Of a stretch of DNA of 18,565 nt, positions 7,304 through 13,418 are shown one piece after another (position 1 is the stretch's first letter; each line of letters begins with the position of its first letter). A program made the position numbers and the translations under genes. Source of the DNA: an uncultured Christensenella sp. (lineage in GTDB: Bacteria > Bacillota > Clostridia > Christensenellales > Borkfalkiaceae). The stretch lies in assembly GCA_910578565.1 (NCBI GenBank), contig CAJTQF010000015.1:1-18565 (forward strand), given 5' to 3'. The notes beneath the pieces are model-generated. The model ran no database searches. It was not told where the DNA came from and saw nothing but the letters and a program-made list of their open reading frames with translations.

Positions 7304-9409
7304 ATGGCAAGAGAATACGATTTAGCCCATACCAGAAATATAGGTATTATGGCGCACATCGACGCCGGCAAAACTACTACTACCGAGCGTATTTTGTACT
7401 ACACCGGTATCAATCATAAAATAGGCGAAACCCACGACGGTACCGCAACTATGGACTGGATGGTTCAGGAGCAGGAGAGAGGTATTACCATAACTTCCGC
7501 GGCGACCACCTGCCATTGGACAAGGTCGGGTCTTACCAAAAAGGACGAGTGCCGTATAAACATTATCGACACCCCGGGACACGTTGACTTCACCGTAGAA
7601 GTAGAGCGTTCGCTGCGCGTTCTTGACGGCGCGGTTGCAACTTTCTGCGCGAAGGGCGGCGTTGAACCCCAGTCCGAAACGGTATGGCGCCAGGCGGACA
7701 AGTATATGGTACCCCGTATCGCTTACGTCAACAAAATGGACATCAACGGCGCAAACTTCCAGCGCGCCGTACAGATGATGCGCGAAAGACTGAATGCAAA
7801 CCCCATTCCCATCGAACTTCCCATCGGTAAAGAAGAAACTTTCCGCGGCATAGTCGATCTTATCGAAATGAATGCGGAAATTTACGACTCGGACGACGGT
7901 AAACAGTATCACAGGGACGAAATTCCCGCCGATCTGAAAGACGCTGCCGAAGAAGCGCATATGGCTGTTATGGAAGCGGCTGCCGAAGGCGACGACGAAC
8001 TTATGGAAAAGTTCCTTGAAACAATGGAACTTACCCCCGAAGAAATAAGAAAAGGTCTCAGAAAAGCGACCATAGGTATGAAGTGTACTCCCGTTCTCTG
8101 CGGCTCGTCTTACAAAAACAAGGGCGTGCAGATGTTGCTTGACGCGGTTATCGACTTCCTTCCTTCCCCCGTTGACGTTGCGCACGTAAAGGGCGTAAAC
8201 CCCGACAGCGGCGAAGAAGAAGAGAGAAAAACTTCGGACGACGCGCCTTTTGCGGGACTTGCGTTCAAAATTGCGACAGACCCCTTCGTCGGACGTCTTG
8301 CGTATTTCAGAGCGTACTCCGGCGTGCTTGAATCGGGTTCGTACTGCTACAACTCGACCAAGGGCAAAAAGGAAAGGGTGGGACGTCTCGTCCAGATGCA
8401 CGCGAATACCCGTACCGAAATACCCAGAGTTTTCTCTGGCGATATCTGCGCTATCGTAGGACTTAAAGATACTACCACGGGCGATACGCTCTGCGACGAA
8501 AAGCACCCTATCGTTCTTGAACAAATGACTTTCTCCGATCCCGTTATCCAGCTTTCGATCGAACCGAAGACCAAAGCGGGACAGGAAAAAATGACTATGG
8601 CGCTTATAAAGCTCGCCGAAGAAGACCCCACTTTCAAGACCTATACCGACCAGGAAACGGGTCAGACCATTATCGCGGGTATGGGCGAGTTGCACCTTGA
8701 CATTATCGTAGACAGACTTCTGCGCGAATTCAAGGTTGAAGCAAACGTAGGCGCGCCGCAGGTAGCTTACCGCGAAACCATCAGAAAAGCCGTTGACTGC
8801 GAAGGTATGTACAAGCGTCAGTCAGGCGGTAAAGGTCAGTACGGTCACTGCAAACTGCATATGATTCCCGGCGAACCCGGCTCGGGCTACGTCTTTGAAG
8901 ATCTGACGGTCGGCGGTTCTATTCCCAAGGAATACATTCCCGCAATCGACAAGGGTATTCAGGGCGCGGCAAGAAACGGTTTCCTTGCAGGCTACGAAGT
9001 CGTTGACTTCAAAATTCAGGTTTATGACGGAAGCTATCACGAAGTCGACTCTTCGGAAATGGCGTTCCAGATTGCAGGCTCTATGGGCTTTAAGGACGGT
9101 ATGACGAAAGCCAACCCCGTTCTTTTGGAACCTATTATGAAGGTTGAAGTTATCACCCCCGACGATTATTTCGGCGATATTATGGGTAACGTAACCGCAC
9201 GCCGCGGCACGATCATTTCCACCGACGACAGAGCGGGCGCAAAGGTAGTGGACGCAGAAGTTCCCCTTTCCGAAATGTTCGGTTATGCGACCGATTTACG
9301 TTCGAGAACGCAGGGCAGAGGTCAGTTCACAATGCAGTTTGACCACTATGCCGAAGTTCCCAGGTCGGTTGCCGAAAAAGTGATTGGCGAAAGGGCGAAG
9401 AAAAATTAA
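7304..9409 (+). CDS. fusA: Elongation factor G
   Basis: A 701-aa EF-G, the GTPase driving ribosomal translocation. G1 is AHIDAGKTT (17-25), the switch I region RGITITSAAT follows, G3 is DTPGH (90-94) and G4 is NKMD (144-147). Domain II (about 290-400), domain III with GMGELHLDIIVDRL, domain IV with GGKGQYGHCKL and the C-terminal domain V (EPIMKVEVITPDDYFGDIMGNV) are all present, so the protein is full length. FCAKGGVEPQSETVWRQ is the clostridial-style version of the conserved segment. AGGAGA lies 8 nt before the ATG. It is cotranscribed with rpsG (35-nt gap). A shared terminator is not seen after it; instead a new promoter for tuf begins within 20 nt. Confidence 0.99.
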   Translation: MAREYDLAHTRNIGIMAHIDAGKTTTTERILYYTGINHKIGETHDGTATMDWMVQEQERGITITSAATTCHWTRSGLTKKDECRINIIDTPGHVDFTVEVERSLRVLDGAVATFCAKGGVEPQSETVWRQADKYMVPRIAYVNKMDINGANFQRAVQMMRERLNANPIPIELPIGKEETFRGIVDLIEMNAEIYDSDDGKQYHRDEIPADLKDAAEEAHMAVMEAAAEGDDELMEKFLETMELTPEEIRKGLRKATIGMKCTPVLCGSSYKNKGVQMLLDAVIDFLPSPVDVAHVKGVNPDSGEEEERKTSDDAPFAGLAFKIATDPFVGRLAYFRAYSGVLESGSYCYNSTKGKKERVGRLVQMHANTRTEIPRVFSGDICAIVGLKDTTTGDTLCDEKHPIVLEQMTFSDPVIQLSIEPKTKAGQEKMTMALIKLAEEDPTFKTYTDQETGQTIIAGMGELHLDIIVDRLLREFKVEANVGAPQVAYRETIRKAVDCEGMYKRQSGGKGQYGHCKLHMIPGEPGSGYVFEDLTVGGSIPKEYIPAIDKGIQGAARNGFLAGYEVVDFKIQVYDGSYHEVDSSEMAFQIAGSMGFKDGMTKANPVLLEPIMKVEVITPDDYFGDIMGNVTARRGTIISTDDRAGAKVVDAEVPLSEMFGYATDLRSRTQGRGQFTMQFDHYAEVPRSVAEKVIGERAKKN

Positions 9410-9428
9410 AATAAACCGCGTTTTTTAA

Positions 9429-9457
9429 TTGTGTTTTTAATTTATTTAATATATAAT
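9429..9457 (+). promoter_or_regulatory. Separate promoter of tuf
   Basis: TTGTGT (9429-9434), 17-bp spacer, TATAAT (9452-9457). The predicted start near 9464 gives a ~115-nt leader. It lets EF-Tu be made in excess of EF-G. Confidence 0.7.
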
Positions 9458-9488
9458 GTTAAAGACGTTGAAAAAAGCGCAAAAAAAA

Positions 9489-9544
9489 GCAGCAATAATG
9501 ATAGATAGCTGCGACGCTTAAACCTTTAAGCGGAAGTTATCATT
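9489..9544 (+). promoter_or_regulatory. Folded leader of tuf
   Basis: The leader contains CGCTTAAA/TTTAAGCG (9515-9522, 9525-9532, only CC between the arms) and GCAGC/GCTGC (9489-9493, 9508-9512). A longer-range AATGATA/TATCATT pair (9497-9503, 9538-9544) encloses the first hairpin and would compete with the second. Mutually exclusive folds are therefore possible. No known riboswitch was recognised, and no terminator follows. Confidence 0.4.
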
Positions 9545-9578
9545 TTTATAAAAAAATATAATTTAGGAGATTAAAAAA

Positions 9579-10793
9579 ATGGCAAAGGCTAAGTACGACA
9601 ACAGTAAGCCCCACGTTAACATCGGCACAATCGGCCACGTTGACCACGGCAAGACCACTCTGACCGCAGCTATCACTATGGTAATGGCGTGCAAAGGTCA
9701 GGCAGCAAAGATGAAATACGACGAGATCGATAAGGCTCCCGAAGAAAAGGCGCGCGGTATAACAATAAACACCGCTCACGTAGAGTATCAGACAGACAAG
9801 CGTCACTACGCTCACGTTGACTGCCCGGGACACGCGGACTACGTTAAAAACATGATTACGGGTGCAGCGCAGATGGACGGCGCTATCCTTGTAGTTGCGG
9901 CGACCGACGGCCCCATGCCCCAGACCAGAGAGCACATTCTGCTTTCCCGTCAGGTAGGCGTTCCTTACATCGTTGTATTCCTTAACAAGTGCGACCAGAT
10001 GGACGACCCCGAACTTCTCGAACTCGTTGAAATGGAAATCACCGATACCCTTGAAAATCAGGGTTTCAAAGATTGCCCCATTATCAGAGGCTCGGCTTTG
10101 AAGGCTTTGGAAAAGGCTTCTTCCGGCGCTCCCGACGCGGAAGTTCTTGCAGCTCCCGAATGCCAGTGCATTCTCAAGCTCATGGACACCATCGACTCTT
10201 ATATCCCCACCCCCGAAAGAGATACGGCTAAGCCCTTCCTTCTTCCCGTTGAAGACGTGTTCACCATTTCCGGACGCGGCACCGTTGCAACCGGTAGAGT
10301 AGAAAGAGGTACCGCTCACGTAGGCGATCCCGCCGAAATCGTAGGTCTTATCGAAAAGCCCGTTTCAACGACCATCACCGGTCTTGAAATGTTCCACAAG
10401 AGCGTTGACGAAGCTATCGCAGGCTTCAACGTAGGTGCGCTTCTCCGCGGTATCGACAGAAAGGGTATTGAAAAGGGTCAGGTTCTTGCTAAACCCGGTT
10501 CGGTTAAAACCGCTACCAAGTTCACCGCTCAGGTTTACGTTCTTAAAGCAGACGAAGGCGGACGTCACACTCCTTTCTTCAACCACTACCGTCCCCAGTT
10601 CTTCATCAGAACTACCGACGTTACCGGTTCTATCGAGCTTCCCGCAGGCGTAGAAATGGTTATGCCCGGCGACAACGTAGAAATCTCCGTTGAGCTGATT
10701 AAGCCCGTTGCTGTAGAAGAAAAACTCCGTTTCGCTATCCGCGAAGGCGGCAGAACGGTTGGTTCGGGTACCATAGTAAAAATTCTCGGCTAA
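9579..10793 (+). CDS. tuf: Elongation factor Tu
   Basis: A 404-aa EF-Tu, which carries aminoacyl-tRNA to the ribosome. G1 is GHVDHGKT (19-26), RGITINTAHVEY forms the effector region, G3 is DCPGH (81-85, His85 catalytic) and G4 is NKCD (136-139). Domains II and III are complete (GRGTVATGRVERG; GGRHTPFFNHYRPQFF; ending GSGTIVKILG). The protein is about ten residues longer than E. coli EF-Tu: the loop between SALKALE and the helix ILKLMD holds about 19 residues rather than 8, which fits what I recall of clostridial EF-Tu. AGGAGA lies 8 nt before the ATG. Last gene of the str cluster; the usual downstream rpsJ is missing and a terminator follows. Confidence 0.99.
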   Translation: MAKAKYDNSKPHVNIGTIGHVDHGKTTLTAAITMVMACKGQAAKMKYDEIDKAPEEKARGITINTAHVEYQTDKRHYAHVDCPGHADYVKNMITGAAQMDGAILVVAATDGPMPQTREHILLSRQVGVPYIVVFLNKCDQMDDPELLELVEMEITDTLENQGFKDCPIIRGSALKALEKASSGAPDAEVLAAPECQCILKLMDTIDSYIPTPERDTAKPFLLPVEDVFTISGRGTVATGRVERGTAHVGDPAEIVGLIEKPVSTTITGLEMFHKSVDEAIAGFNVGALLRGIDRKGIEKGQVLAKPGSVKTATKFTAQVYVLKADEGGRHTPFFNHYRPQFFIRTTDVTGSIELPAGVEMVMPGDNVEISVELIKPVAVEEKLRFAIREGGRTVGSGTIVKILG

Positions 10794-10806
10794 TCAATAA
10801 ATAATA

Positions 10807-10838
10807 AAAAGCACCCTGAACGGGGTGCTTTTATTTTG
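10807..10838 (+). terminator. Terminator of the str operon/tuf
   Basis: A 10-bp stem AAAAGCACCC/GGGTGCTTTT (10807-10816, 10823-10832), 6-nt loop, then ATTTTG. It lies 14 nt after the tuf stop and ends the str transcript. Confidence 0.9.
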
Positions 10839-10883
10839 TTAAAATATGGCTTTTAAGTTTTTATTTATCGATATGAAATTTTG

Positions 10884-10912
10884 TTGACAATAATTTAATT
10901 ATGTAATATAAT
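10884..10912 (+). promoter_or_regulatory. Perfect consensus promoter of zinc-ribbon gene 1
   Basis: TTGACA (10884-10889), 17-bp spacer, TATAAT (10907-10912): an exact match to the sigma-A consensus, unusual for an accessory gene. Transcription should start near 10919. Confidence 0.85.
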
Positions 10913-10921
10913 TGCCATAGA

Positions 10922-10938
10922 TGTACATAAAATGTACA
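10922..10938 (+). promoter_or_regulatory. Operator-like palindrome at the start of zinc-ribbon gene 1 transcript
   Basis: TGTACAT (10922-10928) and ATGTACA (10932-10938) form a perfect 7-bp inverted repeat with an AAA spacer, located at about +3 to +20 relative to the consensus promoter. This is a typical repressor position. It does not match the repeats near the XRE gene, so a different regulator would be expected. Confidence 0.5.
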
Positions 10939-10964
10939 AATCAGAGAATTAAGGAGAAAATAAG

Positions 10965-11342
10965 ATGTTTTGTAAGAATTGTGGCAAAGAAATCGATGAT
11001 AAAGCTGCAGTTTGCGTACACTGCGGCGTTCCTACCGCTAACGCACAGCAACAGCAGGTTGTTGTAACGAATACGCCCAACAACGGTATTGCAATTGCCG
11101 GATTTGTGCTTTCGTTCTTCTCGTTTGCAGCAGTTATCGGCTTGATTTTAAGTATCGTAGGTCTGCAGAAATCAAAGACGCCCGAATTTAACGGCAAGGG
11201 CAGGGGACTTGCAATCGCAGGTATCGTTCTCAGCTGTATCACAATCGGCTACTGGATTATCATCATTGCAACCTGCGCGGGAACTTGCGCGGCTGTTAGC
11301 GATCCTAATTTATACACTTCACTTTTGTTGCCGTTGGTTTAA
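10965..11342 (+). CDS. Zinc-ribbon DUF4190-like membrane protein (array member 1)
   Basis: A 125-aa protein. Residues 1-21 form a four-cysteine zinc ribbon (Cys3, Cys6, Cys17, Cys20: MFCKNCG...CVHCG). A Gln-rich, Asn-rich linker (27-40) leads to two membrane segments, about 41-67 and 81-110, joined by a short charged loop (QKSKTPEFNGKGRG). Both segments start with the same motif (GIAIAGFVLS and GLAIAGIVLS), an internal repeat seen in DUF4190-type proteins. The likely topology is a cytoplasmic ribbon with the two helices forming a hairpin in the membrane. AAGGAG lies 8 nt before the ATG. It is monocistronic, with its own consensus promoter and terminator. It is nearly identical to the gene at 11853, so the two are recent duplicates. 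The function of the family is unknown; no enzymatic motif is visible. Confidence 0.9.
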   Translation: MFCKNCGKEIDDKAAVCVHCGVPTANAQQQQVVVTNTPNNGIAIAGFVLSFFSFAAVIGLILSIVGLQKSKTPEFNGKGRGLAIAGIVLSCITIGYWIIIIATCAGTCAAVSDPNLYTSLLLPLV

Positions 11343-11356
11343 TTAAACCAATAAAT

Positions 11357-11387
11357 AAAAACGGGTTTTTTAAACCCGTTTTTTTAT
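11357..11387. terminator. Bidirectional terminator between zinc-ribbon gene 1 and the XRE gene
   Basis: A 12-bp stem AAAAACGGGTTT/AAACCCGTTTTT (11357-11368, 11372-11383) with a 3-nt loop, an A tract on the left and a T tract on the right. It separates two convergent genes and can serve both. Confidence 0.9.
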
Positions 11388-11402
11388 TGCAAAAAATCAA
11401 AG

Positions 11403-11711
11403 TCAGGTTATCGAGCGCAAAAGCTGAATGACGGCTTTTTTTTGCGCGCCTGTAAGTTTTGAATACCGCGCCAGCAATTCGTCTTCGTCATTGAATGTTT
11501 TGGGCGCTTCCAGACTTTCGTCCGCAAAAAATTCCGAAAGGGTGATATTGAACGCCCCGCAAATTGCCCTTAGAGTGGATATTTTCGGTTCGGCATTGCG
11601 CGTGTACAAGTTATTTAAAGTAGATTGCGTAAGCATTGCTTCCATTGCAAGGTTGTTTACCGACCAGCCGCGTTCTTCACGCAACGCGTCGATTTTTTCA
11701 AGAATAGTCAT
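11403..11711 (-). CDS. Small XRE-family transcriptional regulator
   Basis: A 102-aa protein with an N-terminal helix-turn-helix of the XRE/Cro-CI type at about residues 4-62 (LREERGWSVNNLAMEAMLTQSTLNNLYTRN..PKISTLRAICGAFNITLSEFF). A short acidic, helical tail (DEDELLARYSKLTGAQKKAVIQLLRSI) may serve for dimerisation. There is no metal or ligand domain. AAAGGA lies 8 nt before the ATG. It is transcribed divergently from zinc-ribbon gene 2. The shared 141-bp region holds two copies of GGGTTAAT, each part of an inverted repeat and each overlapping a promoter, as expected of an autoregulated repressor that also controls its neighbour (inference). Small XRE proteins of this size are common in Firmicutes, so its exact target is unknown. 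Confidence 0.88.
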   Translation of the reverse strand: MTILEKIDALREERGWSVNNLAMEAMLTQSTLNNLYTRNAEPKISTLRAICGAFNITLSEFFADESLEAPKTFNDEDELLARYSKLTGAQKKAVIQLLRSIT

Positions 11712-11730
11712 ATTTATTTTCCTTTACGCT

Positions 11731-11758
11731 ATTGTATAACCAAAAAGGGTTAATTTAA
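11731..11758 (-). promoter_or_regulatory. Promoter and candidate operator of the XRE gene
   Basis: On the minus strand a good -10, TACAAT (11731-11736), lies 19 nt before the XRE start codon. The -35 is poor (TTAAAT, 11753-11758, 16-bp spacer). Between them TAACC (11737-11741) and GGTTA (11748-11752) form an inverted repeat with a 6-bp spacer, where a bound repressor would block polymerase. Confidence 0.45.
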
Positions 11759-11771
11759 TAACACAAAACAG

Positions 11772-11806
11772 TTGACAATTAAACTCAAATGGGTTAATAT
11801 GTTAAC
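11772..11806 (+). promoter_or_regulatory. Promoter and candidate operator of zinc-ribbon gene 2
   Basis: TTGACA (11772-11777), 17-bp spacer, TAATAT (11795-11800). An inverted repeat GTTAA/TTAAC (11793-11797, 11802-11806) covers the -10 and starts with the same GGGTTAAT octamer (11791-11798) found at 11747-11754 by the XRE promoter. The two octamers are 44 bp apart, near four helical turns. Confidence 0.65.
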
Positions 11807-11852
11807 GTACTTATGAAAAAGTATAAATAAACTTAAAGGATATGGAAAAACT

Positions 11853-12224
11853 ATGTTTTGTAAGAATTGCGGCAAAGAAATCAGTGATAGCGCTGCGGTC
11901 TGCGTACACTGCGGGGTTTCCACCGCTAACGCACAGCAGCAGGTTGTTGTAAAGAATACGCCTAACAACGGCGTTGCAATAGCGGGCTTCGTTCTTTCGT
12001 TTTTCTCGTTTGCGGCGGTTATCGGCTTGATTTTAAGCATTGTAGGCTTGCAGAAGTCAAAGACGCCCGAGTTTGACGGTAAGGGCAGGGGGCTTGCAAT
12101 AGCGGGTATAGTTCTCAGCTGTATAACTATAGGCTACTGGATTATAATTATCGCAACCTGCGCCGGTACGTGCGCGGCTGTCGGCGGCGGCACGGCTGCT
12201 TTTGCGCTGTTGCCCTTGGTTTAA
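11853..12224 (+). CDS. Zinc-ribbon DUF4190-like membrane protein (array member 2)
   Basis: A 123-aa protein, a near copy of array member 1. The same four ribbon cysteines (3, 6, 17, 20) are present, and the two membrane segments differ at only one residue (Ile to Val). Differences cluster in the ribbon (DDK to SDS), the linker (one Gln fewer, TNT to KNT) and the C-terminal tail (GGGTAAFALLPLV instead of SDPNLYTSLLLPLV). Many third codon positions differ, so the copies have evolved apart under protein-level constraint. The ribosome binding site AAAGGA is 12 nt from the ATG, further than usual. The promoter overlaps the candidate XRE operator, and a terminator follows at 12241. It is therefore the likely regulated copy, whereas member 1 has a different operator. 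Function unknown. Confidence 0.9.
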   Translation: MFCKNCGKEISDSAAVCVHCGVSTANAQQQVVVKNTPNNGVAIAGFVLSFFSFAAVIGLILSIVGLQKSKTPEFDGKGRGLAIAGIVLSCITIGYWIIIIATCAGTCAAVGGGTAAFALLPLV

Positions 12225-12240
12225 TTTAAAATTAACTGAT

Positions 12241-12271
12241 AAAAAGACGGGTTTTAAACCCGTCTTTTTTT
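12241..12271 (+). terminator. Terminator of zinc-ribbon gene 2
   Basis: A 14-bp stem (12241-12254 with 12256-12269; core GACGGGTTT/AAACCCGTC) flanked by an A tract and a seven-T run. It is very strong and leaves no room for a promoter before the small gene at 12304. Confidence 0.92.
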
Positions 12272-12303
12272 GTTAATAATTAATCTGAAAGGAGATTTTT
12301 GAA

Positions 12304-12447
12304 ATGTTTTGTACTAATTGCGGCAACAAATTGGCGGAAGAAGCAATTATATGCGTTAAATGCAGTGCGCCCGTAATAAAAATTGCCAAGAACGGAAAGG
12401 CGTATGCTATTGACATTTTAACTTTAAAACCGTATTATATTAAGTAA
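12304..12447 (+). CDS. Truncated zinc-ribbon relic (array member 3)
   Basis: A 47-aa open frame beginning MFCTNCGNKLAEEAIICVKCS, the same four-cysteine ribbon (3, 6, 17, 20) as its neighbours, with a good AAAGGAG (12288-12294) 9 nt before the ATG. After about residue 24 the likeness ends: there is no linker or membrane segment, and the tail (AIDILTLKPYYIK) is encoded by the promoter of the next gene. A strong terminator stands directly upstream and no promoter lies between. It is probably a relic whose 3' end was lost when the next unit was inserted or duplicated. A functional stand-alone soluble ribbon expressed by read-through cannot be excluded. Confidence 0.6.
   Translation: MFCTNCGNKLAEEAIICVKCSAPVIKIAKNGKAYAIDILTLKPYYIK
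12410..12438 (+). promoter_or_regulatory. Promoter of zinc-ribbon gene 4
   Basis: TTGACA (12410-12415), 17-bp spacer, TATTAT (12433-12438), inside the tail of the truncated ribbon frame. The 12 bases TTGACATTTTAA are identical to those of the next unit's promoter at 12904. Confidence 0.75.
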
Positions 12448-12474
12448 GAACAGAAATAGTATGGGGAAAATTTT

Positions 12475-12840
12475 ATGTATTGTAAAAACTGCGGCAGTCG
12501 GATAGCCGACCAAGCTGTGTATTGTGTGCATTGCGGTACCGCAACAGACGTTGGTTTTTCCGTTTCTGCCCGGCCCGCTTTACAGGAAAAGAGAACTAAC
12601 GGTTTTGCGATTGCGGGTTTTGTCTTGGCGCTTGTGGGCTTATTATTTTACGCCAATACTTTAGTGAGTTTGATTTTTAGTTGTATAGGGCTTGTCAATT
12701 CAAAAACTTACGGCTCCGGCAGGGGATTGAGTATTGCGGGGCTGGTCATAAACGTTATAGCATTTGTTATATTACTGGTTGTGGTAATTTTCATTTTTAT
12801 TATGACAATGTTCGGCACTGCCGTTCCGCACGTTCATTAA
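12475..12840 (+). CDS. Zinc-ribbon DUF4190-like membrane protein (array member 4)
   Basis: A 121-aa protein with the ribbon MYCKNCGSRIADQAVYCVHCG (Cys3, 6, 17, 20), a linker of about 20 residues, then two hydrophobic segments (about 43-70, FAIAGFVLALVGLLF...; and about 83-112, LSIAGLVINVIAFVILLVVV). As in members 1 and 2, each segment opens with an A/S-I-A-G motif, so the internal duplication is kept although overall identity is much lower. It ends in His-containing AVPHVH. GGGGA is 7 nt upstream of the ATG. It has its own promoter (12410) and terminator (12846). Function unknown; the conserved ribbon and variable membrane part suggest paralogues with different membrane or partner contacts. 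Confidence 0.87.
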   Translation: MYCKNCGSRIADQAVYCVHCGTATDVGFSVSARPALQEKRTNGFAIAGFVLALVGLLFYANTLVSLIFSCIGLVNSKTYGSGRGLSIAGLVINVIAFVILLVVVIFIFIMTMFGTAVPHVH

Positions 12841-12845
12841 ACTTC

Positions 12846-12876
12846 AACCCGCCCTTTGCGGCGGGTTTTGTTTTTG
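12846..12876 (+). terminator. Terminator of zinc-ribbon gene 4
   Basis: An 8-bp stem AACCCGCC/GGCGGGTT (12846-12853, 12860-12867) with a 6-nt loop, followed by TTGTTTTT. It starts 6 nt after the stop codon. Confidence 0.88.
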
Positions 12877-12903
12877 GAATTATGTCCGATTTTAAAAAGC
12901 GCG

Positions 12904-12932
12904 TTGACATTTTAAAGTTACGGGCATATAAT
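12904..12932 (+). promoter_or_regulatory. Perfect consensus promoter of zinc-ribbon gene 5
   Basis: TTGACA (12904-12909), 17-bp spacer, TATAAT (12927-12932), again an exact consensus. It begins only about 28 nt after the preceding terminator. Confidence 0.82.
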
Positions 12933-12959
12933 ATTTACAGTAAAATTTTCAGGTGGATT

Positions 12960-13403
12960 ATGTATTGTAAATACTGCGGCGGACAGATAGCCGACAAAGC
13001 GGTGTACTGCGTGCATTGCGGCGTATTTTTGAACGGGGTTCCGCAATCTGAAAGGGCGTCCGAACCGCAACGGCTTAACCGTCCCGAAAGCGTAAACGGT
13101 TTGGCGCTTTCAGGATTTATTCTTGCCATATCAAGTATTGTGCTGGGAATGATATTAGTGTACATAAACGTGTCGCACTATGCGGGAATGCCTTTGCAGT
13201 TTTTCTGCGCTATACCCCTTGTGACTGCGCTGGGGTTGAGCATTGCCGGCACGGTCAGGGCAAAAAAGACGAAATCGGGTCTCGGCTTCGGTATTGCGGG
13301 TATAGTAATCAGCGGCGGCGCTTTTGTCCTGACTGTAGTGTATTGCATTTTTATGCTGCTGATGGTCTATGGCTTTATACTTTTTTTAATGTTATTGATT
13401 TAA
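12960..13403 (+). CDS. Zinc-ribbon multi-span membrane protein (array member 5)
   Basis: A 147-aa protein starting MYCKYCGGQIADKAVYCVHCG (Cys3, 6, 17, 20). The frame is open far upstream, but the ATG at 12960 is chosen because it follows the promoter and an AGGTGG element and aligns with the other members. The linker is polar and Arg/Ser-rich. The membrane part is longer than in the others: about 46-68 (GLALSGFILAISSIVL), a middle span about 79-98 (FFCAIPLVTALGLSIAG) and a C-terminal hydrophobic stretch about 107-147 that could cross once or twice. A GLGFGIAGIVIS motif repeats the family signature. AGGTGG is only 3 nt from the ATG, so translation may be inefficient. Own promoter and terminator. 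Function unknown. Confidence 0.85.
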   Translation: MYCKYCGGQIADKAVYCVHCGVFLNGVPQSERASEPQRLNRPESVNGLALSGFILAISSIVLGMILVYINVSHYAGMPLQFFCAIPLVTALGLSIAGTVRAKKTKSGLGFGIAGIVISGGAFVLTVVYCIFMLLMVYGFILFLMLLI

Positions 13404-13418
13404 ATGTAAAATTAATCC

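Noticed and set aside
7322..8695. A 457-codon open frame antisense to fusA.
   Set aside because: fusA is unmistakable on the plus strand. The antisense frame is open because the strong codon bias avoids codons that read as stops in reverse; its protein is low-complexity and unlike any family.
9546..10319. A 257-codon open frame antisense to tuf.
   Set aside because: Same cause as in fusA: biased codons of a highly expressed gene. No SD or promoter supports it.
9579..10793. The ~10-residue longer loop in EF-Tu as a novel insertion.
   Set aside because: Longer versions of this loop fit what I recall of clostridial EF-Tu, so it is likely a lineage trait.
12681..12959. A 93-residue N-terminal extension of array member 5.
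   Set aside because: It would run through the end of member 4, a terminator and a perfect promoter; the ribbon start at 12960 aligns with all other members.
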